A stretch of 64,000 nt of DNA from Buddleja alternifolia (Eukaryota > Streptophyta > Magnoliopsida > Lamiales > Scrophulariaceae), in assembly GCA_019426215.1 (NCBI GenBank), contig CM033402.1, positions 26,261,102 through 26,325,101 on the forward strand. Reading direction: 5' to 3'. Shown here one piece after another: positions 55,631 through 64,000 of the stretch. The first letter of the stretch is position 1. Every line of letters starts with the position of its first letter. The notes under the pieces were generated by a model, which saw only the letters and a program-made list of their open reading frames with translations, searched no databases and was not told the DNA's origin. Made by a program: the position numbers and the translations under genes.

Positions 55631-58600
55631 ATGGCACCCAAAGCTTCAAAATCTTCAAAATCATCCAAGTCTGACACCAGAAAAACTTCCCGTACTGAAA
55701 AACCAGTTACGGTTAACGCCGGATTTCTGATTAACTGGGATTACCTTTATGAGAACCAGAACTTTCCTCTTCGAACGGTTCTTCCACTCGTTCAAGAATC
55801 TGGTTTGAGAGCTATGATCACTACATTTTTCAACTACTTTGAAGAAGAATCTCTCTATTTTTTCAACAATGCCCAGATTTCTGAAGACGAAACTTCCATA
55901 TCCTGCGTCTTCCCTTTTGCTAAAGAGACCTTTGTTCTCACTCCCTCCTTGATTTCTTCATTACTGATTCTGCCGAATGATGGCACTGAGGTCGAAAAGT
56001 CACTCTCGGAGATGCTATAAAAGTCTGGGAGTTGATAAAGAAAGAAGATGTTGATACTGCGTATGAGCCGAACTTCAAGAAAAACGATATGAAGGGCGAA
56101 TACGTTATTCTCGCTGATATATGTTCAAAAATGATCGAATGCAGAAAACGGACATTTGATAAAGTCACAAACATTCAGTACAAAATGATGGTGGCTATTC
56201 TGACCAAGTTAAAAGTTAACTAGTCTCTCTATGTTTTTAATCGCTTCAAGGCAGCGATGGCCAAGTCAGTAAATCCCAAGCCCTATGGGATTGTGCTATG
56301 TCGTATTCTTAGCGCTTGCGGTTATACAAAATCTTTTGGCACAAAAATTCCAATTTCCAAATTCTACGGTAGAAAGATGATTAGTGGAATGTTCAAACCT
56401 CGAAAACATGGTGGAGCAGCGGTTCCCAAAGAAGAGCGTCAGCGACTCCAAGCCGAAGGAGTTGTTCGAAGTGATGATGAAGATCAAGCGTCTTCCTCTT
56501 CATCATCATCCTCGTTCTCTGAAGAAGTGGTGGTCAAGCGATCTAAGAGAAAGATTGTTCTCAAAGTCACTGAGCCATCCAAGTCAGCAAAGAAACAGAA
56601 GCCTGAACCAAAGAAGAAGAAGCCGGAGCCCAAAAAGAAGCAAAAGATTCATTCTCCCCCTCCTAAATCTCCATCCCCTCCTCCAGCGTTTACCTTCTCC
56701 GTTCCCGAGGAAGAAAAGGAAGCAGTGGCCGAAGAAGTACCGCTTGCACGAAGGCGTACTAATACCTCTACTCCAGCATCCTCTAGCGCTACAGCAAAAC
56801 CAGCGCTTAGAGAGTCAGTGAGTGTTCCTCCTTCTGATGCTGTTCCCGAAGTCAGCTCAGATCCTCAAGCCGTTTCTCCATCTGAAAGGCTTTCCAATGT
56901 TTAGGGTAAGTATTTGCTAAGCAAATTATTCTATCCTTTCCTCGGTAGTCTCTAACGCTAGGATAAAAACTCTTTCAGCACCAAGTGAAGCAGATATTCA
57001 TTATGTTCTCAATACTCTTAAAGAACTAAATATCCCAATTCATGCTGATCCAATAACTTCTTTTATCGATTTAGAACTCGAAGAAGAAGTTCAGGAGCCT
57101 GAGGAACTTGTCCAAGAATCAGATCAAGCGACTGAAATAGTCGATGATATTCCTCAGGGTAAGCGATGTAGCCCTTTTAGTTTCTAATTTCTACGCAGTA
57201 GGAATTTTTGTTTGCTTTTCTCAATCGATTACATGTAACAGCTCAAGATGGACCTCAAGAGACATCTACCGCTGATGCCCCTCCTCTCTCGGAGATTCCC
57301 GTTGAAATAGACGTGGACATGGCAACTGTTGTGGATATCGCTAAGAAAGCATCTCAAGACCTTCCTGACGCTGAAACATCATCAGCCAGTGAAGTGACTT
57401 TAAACGCTGAGCGGTCGATAGAAGTGGCCCCCATCCCAACAGAAGCTATAGGCCTCGTTCCTACGCCAACCGAACCTCCTCCTCGTGTCATTGACTTCTT
57501 CCCGCGCGGATATCATCCAGATGTTGAATTTTGTTATGCCGCCAGAGAACGTGACACTCAAACGCTTGCTGAGTCGAAAATCCAATTTCAAACAACTCTT
57601 CATCGGCCTAATCTTTCAGACTCTTACAAGTTTGAAATTTTTGAGCGTTTTGCTGATCTAGGTCTATATAACCTGGAGCGTCTTCAATCACGCCCTGAAT
57701 ATATTCATCGTCCAGCGTTCAACAGATCCGAATTTGACGAGAAGCGATTTAATTTCACCGGCCGCTCAGACGAGTCCTTTTATCCTCTTCGATCAAACAA
57801 GATTGCTTTCAAAAACCCCCACATGGGTGATTGGAACAAAAATCCAGACGAGGAAGATCTCAACAAGCTAGGCTATTCGGCTCTCCCCTCCGTCGTCAAG
57901 TCTCCTTAGAACGCTCTCTCTCCTAATCCACTTAAGTTATGGAAAGGAAAAGGTCCTCTTGTTGCGGAGCGCCCAAATCCGGTCAACTCTTGGATAGAAG
58001 ATGAGGCTCGTGAATATCTTGCCAGATTATGGGCTGAGGACTATGAAGAAGAAACGGAACGCTTTGAGAAATTTCTCGCCACTAGAAAAGATCAAGCGAA
58101 AGCTATCAAACTTGGCAAAAGATGGATGATGTATACAGCCAGCTGAGCTGAAGAATTTGTTTTGCATTTCTACACCCTCGATGAACTTGTGAAATATCCA
58201 TTCCTATTTCAGTTTGGAATAGAGTATAGACGCAGAGGATATGCAACCTTCCTGCTCCAGCAGCATCAGTTTATTGCAGGGCATGTTAGCGCTTTGCCAC
58301 AATATCGTCAACCCATTGAAAGCTACATTCGCCAGCAACTTGCCTTATACAGCCAAGGCGGACGCTACGTGTTGCATCCTCGTGAAGGGCTTGTTCAACG
58401 AGTCTTTCTTGACCTGAATGAAGACACTTCATCAAGTAAACAACCAATTCTTCCAGGCCAAAGTCAGATTCGTGTTGATGTTTCGAATGAACACGTTGAG
58501 TTTGCTGAGTTCCACAGAACTATGAGAGCAGTGTTTGAAAATGCCCAAGCGCTGGACATCAGTTTCAACCACTTTTTCGGGTGTTACAATTTCAGAGGAT

Positions 58601-60009
58601 ATACTCTTCACCCTGTGCTCTTTAGTGAATCCAATGTTCAAGTGGCCAAGATGGTATCACTAATCAAGCCAGTGGACCATGAAGCAACTCAAGCGCTCAT
58701 GCCTTTGATTTTGGACTTTTTCAATCGATATACTTCAGGGATTGCTTTACCGGAAGATGTGCAACTGGCACTCAGTCCCGAAGAGCACGAAGACACTATA
58801 TTCTTTATCCCACAATCCAGCCTGATCAGTCCAAGGCATGTGATGGAAGCCCTTGGCCCCCTCTGGGTCATTGGTGTTAGAGAACCTTCTTCCCTAATCC
58901 AAATTATAGAAGAAGACTTTGCTCCTACTGTGGAAGTCGCTCATCTTCCTGAGGCTTCTTTGCCAGATTCTTCTAGCGCCCCGGTAGTCGAGCCCCCAGT
59001 TTTTGCAGATTCAATCATGGATCAAGCGATTGAAGAAGTGCACGCTGAAATTGCACAACAGCCAATCGAGCCCTTTATCAGAGATAAATCCAAAGGCAAG
59101 GCTGCGGTTTCTAGATCTTACGGACTTCTCCCGTCCCCAGAGCGTCCTTCTTCCGATTCGGATTCTGAAAGTGATTCAGACGCTAGAGACTTCAGACAGG
59201 CAGTACGGAACTCACTCCACAACATTGAAGGTTCCTGTTCCAAGATTTTTGAGACTGCTGATAGACATATGCGAATAATGTCTGATACGCGAAGTCGTGA
59301 TATTGCAAACGCTTCAAACACAAGCATTGTTACAATCATGAAGAGCATATCACCTCTTATCGCTGAACTCTCATCCGAATTCAACCGTCACTTAGCCCAG
59401 AGCGCTTCGGCTGATGCTGACAGACACATTTCGACCGATGCCGCTGCTCAGAGCATCGCTCACCAAGTTGCTCTCTTAGTTGACGAAGTTCGACTCTTGC
59501 GAAGAGAAGTCGCTGAGTTGAAAACCTGTCTTGATGATGCCAAGAAGGAGGAAAATACAGAAAAACATCAAGCGTCCAAAGTAATGTCAAAGACTGATAA
59601 TAAAAATTGGCGATCAATGATGGAAGAACTAGTGAGCATCAAGAAGATGCTAACTAAAAAGAGAAAGCCAAGGTATTATCTAGGAAGACATCCCCTTCCG
59701 GAATTGGACGTTGACTTCTTAGAAGGTATGGGATTTCAACCTTTTGCCGGACCGCTGAGACGACCTATCAATTGGAGACCATCAAAAGATCCAAGAAAAG
59801 ATATCTATCACTATTTAATTCGTGAACTTGGAATTTCTCCAAGAGAGTGGACGGAAAGGTTGTTAGAACTTAATGAAAGCGCCCGACTTCGTAGGCATGA
59901 CTACGATGAAATTCAACATACGACAATGATTGACATTAATCGTCTCCTGATGGACTTAGCGCTAGAAGTTCTCCAAGGTGAAGAAAGAGCAAAGCAACAG
60001 AAAAAGTGA
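55631..60009 (+). pseudogene. Large intron-containing extra gene in the Sirevirus-like element
   Basis: Exon model: 55631-56905, 56979-57158 and 57242-60009. Intron 1 (GTAAGT...TTTCAG, 73 bp) and intron 2 (GTAAGC...TAACAG, 83 bp) are both phase 1 and restore one frame. About 1,407 residues if a single 1-nt frameshift near 56005 is allowed; nonsense codons at 56221, 56902, 57907 and 58144. Contents: a Ser/Lys-rich start; a helical domain (residues about 35-230) resembling putative plant transposon proteins (PF20167-like); acidic/Lys tracts with Pro-Lys repeats (nuclear-signal-like KKKKPEPKKKQK); a second globular part from 57490; a coiled coil (VDEVRLLRREVAELK, about 59476-59520); a basic C-terminus. 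Position (before the 3' LTR, sense) is that of the env-like ORF of Sireviruses, but no signal peptide or membrane segment is obvious. Function unknown. Confidence 0.7.
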
Positions 60010-60265
60010 ATGAATTCCTTTTATTGTATTTTATTTCTGCTGTCGCTTCCCTTTTTGTTTTCAGTATAAATCATGTATGCTTATTCTTTCAATATATGAA
60101 TGATTTATTGCTGAAACATCTTGTTGAAACTAATCTAACTTTAGCTAACTTTACTAACTTTTTGAACGCTAACTTATACTCATTTGGGCTTTTCTTTTAA
60201 GTAACTCTTAAATTATAAAAGAGTTATAAGAGTTAAAGTCTTGACATCATCAAAAAGGGGGAAAT
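60010..60265 (+). other. 3' noncoding region and polypurine tract
   Basis: AT-rich DNA after the extra-gene stop, ending in CATCAAAAAGGGGGAAAT (60248-60265), a Sirevirus-type tract directly before TGTTAGG of the 3' LTR. Confidence 0.85.
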
Positions 60266-61754
60266 TGTTAGGAAATTTCATGTTAGATGTTTTGATGATG
60301 ACAAGATAGGATTTAATGTTAGACCTCAAATAAAATGTAAGTTTATGTTTTCTATAGATCATTGTTTAAGCGTTTAAAAGTTTGTAATTTTGTTTAGGCT
60401 TGTAATTTTTATCTTTGTAGGTTTTAGACTAAGTATTAGATACTGAATCACTAATAGAATTCTAGGTGAGTCTATTATAGAAGAAGTTGAAGATCAGCGT
60501 CTGAAGTCAACCAGAGATAAAGATTTGTCTCTTAGCGTCCGTCAAACTCTAAAGGACCTTTTTCAGGATTTATGGATCAAGCGCTCAAAAGCACTTAAGC
60601 GATCAATGACAAATTCACCTGATATAAATCCTCAAGTGACGAAGGACTTAAATAAAATCATTCAACGGAAATTTATTTCTAACGGGAAATAAATTCAAAT
60701 GCATTAAATGCTTGATAAGAGCATTAGATGTGATAAGCTACTGTGACCTGTGGACAAGGTACCTTTTTGATCAGACTGTCAGAACTTCAGACTTTATAGC
60801 TGCTACCATCCAATCGGTGCCAGTAGTGTTTCAGGAATGTCAGGCTTTAGATAGAATCACGCGCTGTGTGAAAGGCACGCTCCTACATGTGTCCAACGGA
60901 CAGATCCCAAGAATTGCCTATAAATACCTTACCTTCAGAAGACCCTAAGTAGTACGGTACAAAACATTTACAAGAGAAAACTACGTACACAAGAAAAAGA
61001 TTAGAATCTCCATAGCCAAAATTCATTGAAGCTTTTTATCTACATTCCAGACAGTCACAAATATCTCAAACATCTTCCAAAGAAGAAACCTAAATTCCCA
61101 TTGAGATATTCCAAGTTGTTTGATCTTCCCAAATACAAACAAACACTTGTGACAAAAACGTCAACCTTTCATCTGAGTGAGAAAAGTTGCTGAAACTCAT
61201 TACAGGCAGTATTTCTGAGTGAGAGAAGCTTGTAGAAGACGATCTTCATTGGTGCTGAAATCTGTGTGATCAAGGAGCCCGAGATCATTTTCATTCTTTA
61301 CTATCTTGTAGAAGATTCTGTGTGATTATTTGATAATCATCTTAGTAATTTCCTCCAAGTGAAAAAGGAGAAGAAGGACGTAGCTGGGATTACATCACCC
61401 AGTGAACCTTACAAATTATTGTGTCATTTATAGTTTGCTGTCTTATATCTGTCATTTTACATTATTATAAAAGACAAGTAAAATTGCAAAGCGATTAAAT
61501 TATCTAAAAGAACGCTAAAAATCATTTCCGCTGTGCTAACCCTGATTAAGTGATCTAAGCATTACTCTACTTTGGTAAACGGCTAAACTCACTCAGTCTA
61601 AGTTATCTTTACCGAAGCGTCTGACCCAAGCGCTCAGCCTTCCTAGCGTTCAGATCTTTGAAAAATAACACAAAATTTTTGAAGTTTAAAAAAATTTCAG
61701 GGTCTATTCAACCCCCCCCTTCTAGACCCTTTCGTATGCCACTTGGCACCATAA
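60266..61754 (+). repeat. 3' LTR of the Sirevirus-like element
   Basis: Same length as the 5' LTR. TATA box at 60919-60926. Starts TGTTAGG and ends CACCATAA, the last two bases being mutated from CA, followed by AAAAC. Confidence 0.95.
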
Positions 61755-61759
61755 AAAAC

Positions 61760-61906
61760 AATCAAAATGAAAGGCATTGCTTAATCGTTCCTCAAAATAC
61801 AAAAAAGGTTATTGTTAGAGAGATAAGTTGATTTGTCGTCTTCTAGTTTGGATCCTTTCCACGTTACCTCGTTCCCTAAAAATATTAGGGCCAGGGTTGA
61901 CCACCA
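61760..61906. other. Short unassigned stretch upstream of the gag fragment
   Basis: Could be the end of a Tat-like LTR, since a PBS relic follows at 61907, but no partner LTR is in the window. Confidence 0.3.
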
Positions 61907-62143
61907 TGGTCACCGTCTGTGGGAACTACGACCAAGACACTGAGAATGCAAACCAAATCTCAAGTTTGCGACATTGGCGAGTTGTCCGTACGCACTAACC
62001 AATCACAAAGTGAACCAGTCGTCGCCTATGGTAGAAATTCCCCTGCACCACCTGCATCCACAGTCATTCCCTTAACCTAGGAAGCCCTTTTGGCTTTGGT
62101 GGAGGATGCTTCGGCAAGAGCGGCAACCAAGGTTGTGGCCCAG
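61907..62143 (+). pseudogene. Tat-like gypsy PBS and gag N-terminus fragment
   Basis: The PBS relic TGGTCACCGTCTGTGGGAA (61907-61925) is followed by ATG at 61946 (MQTKSQVCDIGELSVRTNQS), and in the same frame past a TAG at about 62081, EALLALVEDASARAATKVV. The last phrase matches the gag at about 17990 (ALVEDASVRTATRAV). Similarity stops at about 62143, where DNA like the extra-gene promoter begins. Confidence 0.75.
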
Positions 62144-62371
62144 TATGTTGATTTTTCACATCCACCTTTATGGATTTTATGGCACAGATTTAATTTTCTT
62201 GACACGTGGCCATATCGTGATTGATTAGTTGCTTATTCTTTCTTATAAACTCAAGAAATTGAAGAATTATTCACTTTATCACTCTCATATTTTCTAGAGC
62301 TCCCTGCAAATTCTCTTTCTTTCAAACCAACTCAATCTCTCAACCTTCTTCGGAAAAAAAAACTTTTCTAA
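62144..62371 (+). promoter_or_regulatory. Promoter-like region of the second extra-gene copy
   Basis: CACGTG at 62203-62208 lies 169 bp before the ATG at 62372, the same spacing as at 55462/55631. An AT-box (CTTATAAAC) lies at about 62242-62250 and a CT-rich leader follows. Layout is conserved although the sequence has diverged. Confidence 0.5.
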
Positions 62372-64000
62372 ATGGCTTCACAAAAATCTTCAAAATCTGT
62401 TGCTGCTCCTTCTTCACCAAAAACAAAGGACCCAAAGGACGTTCATGTTAATCCTGGGTTTCTTGTTGATTGGGACCATCTCATGTCCCAATAACACTTT
62501 CCGATGAGAAGTATCTTTCTTTCCTTTGATGAACAGAAACTCAAACCTCTTATGACCAGTCATTTTCAACTTTATTCCACGGCTCTCAAAGATTTCTATG
62601 AGAACGCGGAGCTTTCTGATGATGGTCTTCAATTACATAAATGTTTCTTGGAATCAACGACAAAATCTTAACTCTTTCCGCCAGCATCATTGTCAATTTT
62701 AAAATCTTAACTCTTTCCGCCAGCATCATTGTCGATTTTTTAAACTGCCAAATGAAGGGATTTTGCCCTCGGATGTCGTAATTGGAGATTTTCCCACCGT
62801 TTGGGAATTCATAAAGGTAAAGGATGATTCTTCCTACTCGCACAACTCAAGAAGAAGGATTTGAATACCAAGTACTAGATCATTGTCGACATTTGCGCCA
62901 AGGTATTGGAGTGTAGAGCCGGATCCTTCGACGGGATCAGCCATTTGCAGTTTCAGATGATGGTAGCCAACAAAGCCTTATGGCTTGAATTTGAGATTAT
63001 ATCTTCTATCGGATCGCTCATGTTCCAAGCGCTGGAGCTGAAGTACCCCAAGAGGAGTTTCTAGGTAACAAGATGATAGCAACTCTTCTCAACCCTCCAA
63101 GAGTCGGTGTTGCTACGTTGCTAAAAGAAGAACGCGCTTGTCATGAGGAAGAAAAGCTTCGCAAGAAGAAAGAGGAGGAATGTCTTGGACCCATAGCCCG
63201 TGGAGAATTGCGTGAAGACTTTCCTGATTTGGTATCACCCGCTGAGGAGTGCCCAGCAGAAGAAGTTCTGGGCATGCGAACTAAGAAATCGAAAAAGGCT
63301 CCTCAAGCGCCTTCTAAGAGGCCTAAGTGGAAGAAGTCATCATCCCCTCCTTCTTCGCCTTTGAATATCCAGAAGGAAGCTGAGGAAGAAGAGCAAGCAA
63401 AAGCTCTTTAGTGCCAGAATATAGCTGGATCTGCCCCAGGTGAGACTAAGGTAATTTATGTCTCAAGCGCTCGTGAAAAATCTGTGTCTTTAACAAACCA
63501 GAAGATTCGGATTTTCGCGGCTAGAAAAATATCTGATCCTAGTGGTATTTTGCAGAAAAGCGCTCCCACCAGAAGCGCTCCTGTTGAAGACCCAAGTGCT
63601 GAATCTCACAGAGTGTCAGATGCTCAAAAATAAGTGCAAGCAGAGCCTGAAGCTAGTGAACCAAAAGTTCATCCCCTAGAACCAATTGCTGAGACTAGCA
63701 CTCAGGGTAAGACGTATATCCTACCTAGGCCTCCTCTTGATTTTCTGCCTTCGGTAGAAAATCTAGTTGTTAAGGTTTATTTCTTTCTTTCATCTCCTTT
63801 GGAAGCTGATACTGAACCAGTCACTTTTTACATTATTTCAGAGAGTGTGCCAATCGAGTTAAATGTTGATTTATCTATTGTAGTGGCCATTACACATGAA
63901 GTTGCTGCAAGTGCTACTGAAGCTGATCTCCCATACTCTGTGGGTGGATCTCAAGCTAGGCACTGGGTGGTTCTAGACAAAGAAATAGATTACACGACTC
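62372..64000 (+). pseudogene. Second, diverged copy of the extra gene (cut by window edge)
   Basis: It starts MASQKSSKSVAAPSSPKTKD and then NPGFLVDWDHLMSQ, colinear with MAPKASKSSKSSKS and NAGFLINWDYLYEN of the copy at 55631. Stops occur early (TAA near 62492). A phrase of about 36 bp around TCTTAACTCTTTCCGCCAGC is duplicated in tandem (about 62665-62735). Later the frame at 63073-63411 carries the Lys/Glu-rich and Pro/Ser-rich part (KKSKKAPQAPSKRPKWKKSS). Donor-like CAGGTGAGAC (63439) and CAGGGTAAGA (63703-63712) sit where the introns of copy 1 are, and an acceptor-like TTATTTCAG ends at 63841. Function unknown; this copy is broken. Confidence 0.65.

Larger units (their letters stand above)
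49979..61754 (+). mobile_element. Sirevirus-like Copia element without RT, carrying a large extra gene
   Basis: LTRs at 49979-51467 and 60266-61754 are each 1489 bp, flanked by AAAAC (49974-49978 and 61755-61759). The PBS TGGTATCAGAGCGG and the tract CAAAAAGGGGGAAAT before the 3' LTR are typical of the lineage. The interior holds gag with a CCHC knuckle, protease and integrase (to 55070), then no RT or RNase H, and then an extra gene of about 1,400 codons (55631-60009). By eye the first 690 bp of the LTRs differ at about 30 positions with no gaps, roughly 4%. The left LTR starts TA instead of TG. Confidence 0.92.

Noticed and set aside
56384..56821. 145-codon frame overlapping the extra gene
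   Set aside because: Shadow of the Lys/Pro-rich coding stretch in the next frame; low complexity.
55631..60009. Retroviral-type envelope gene
   Set aside because: Position fits the Sirevirus env-like slot, but no signal peptide, transmembrane segment or cleavage-site pattern is evident; Lys-rich, coiled-coil and intron features fit a nuclear or unknown protein better.

Overview
This is nuclear DNA of a flowering plant, almost certainly a eudicot. It holds plant-lineage LTR retrotransposons, a plant-type LINE with an RNase H domain, AT-rich spacers and one three-exon gene of the SMXL6/7/8 (D53) strigolactone-repressor clade. No RNA gene, bacterial feature or organelle block was seen. The order (perhaps Lamiales) is a guess.

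Layout. 1-1455: truncated LTR of an Athila-like gypsy family. 2368-18795 (minus): Tat-like gypsy element, TSD TATTC, with gag and protease, an antisense multi-exon extra gene and no reverse transcriptase; a full-length Copia element (7130-16038, plus) sits inside its protease. 19104-23845 (plus): small pol-less LTR element, TSD GATAG, whose 3' LTR holds a solo LTR (22392-23292) of the Sirevirus-like family found again at 50-61 kb. 24690-38872 (minus): LINE with a 14-bp TSD and T-rich tail, split by an Athila-like gag-protease element (26139-34075, minus, TSD CTAAC). 38.9-44.8 kb: AT-rich spacer with RNase H relics, a 439-bp Mutator-like MITE with 9-bp TSD, a possible hAT-like element around it, and a large imperfect palindrome. 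45089-49367 (minus): the SMXL gene, 996 codons over three exons, with a MITE in intron 2. 49979-61754 (plus): Sirevirus-like Copia element, TSD AAAAC, starting 612 bp upstream of the SMXL start codon; it lacks RT and RNase H but carries a gene-like insert of about 1,400 codons with two phase-1 introns. 61907-64000: a Tat-like gag fragment followed by a second, diverged copy of that extra gene, cut by the window edge.

Main message. None of the LTR elements here has a complete polymerase: three have no RT, and the Copia at 7-16 kb has lost the start of its RT. Two elements from different superfamilies (Tat-like and Sirevirus-like) carry large intron-containing extra genes. The Sirevirus extra gene has a homologue at 62 kb with the same promoter-like spacing (CACGTG 169 bp before ATG in both), so it looks like an independent transcription unit carried by retroelements. 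The one host gene, a D53-clade SMXL, has GRKM where the family degron RGKT is expected.

Limits: family assignments rest on motifs read by eye; Pfam names are from memory of the families, not from searches.
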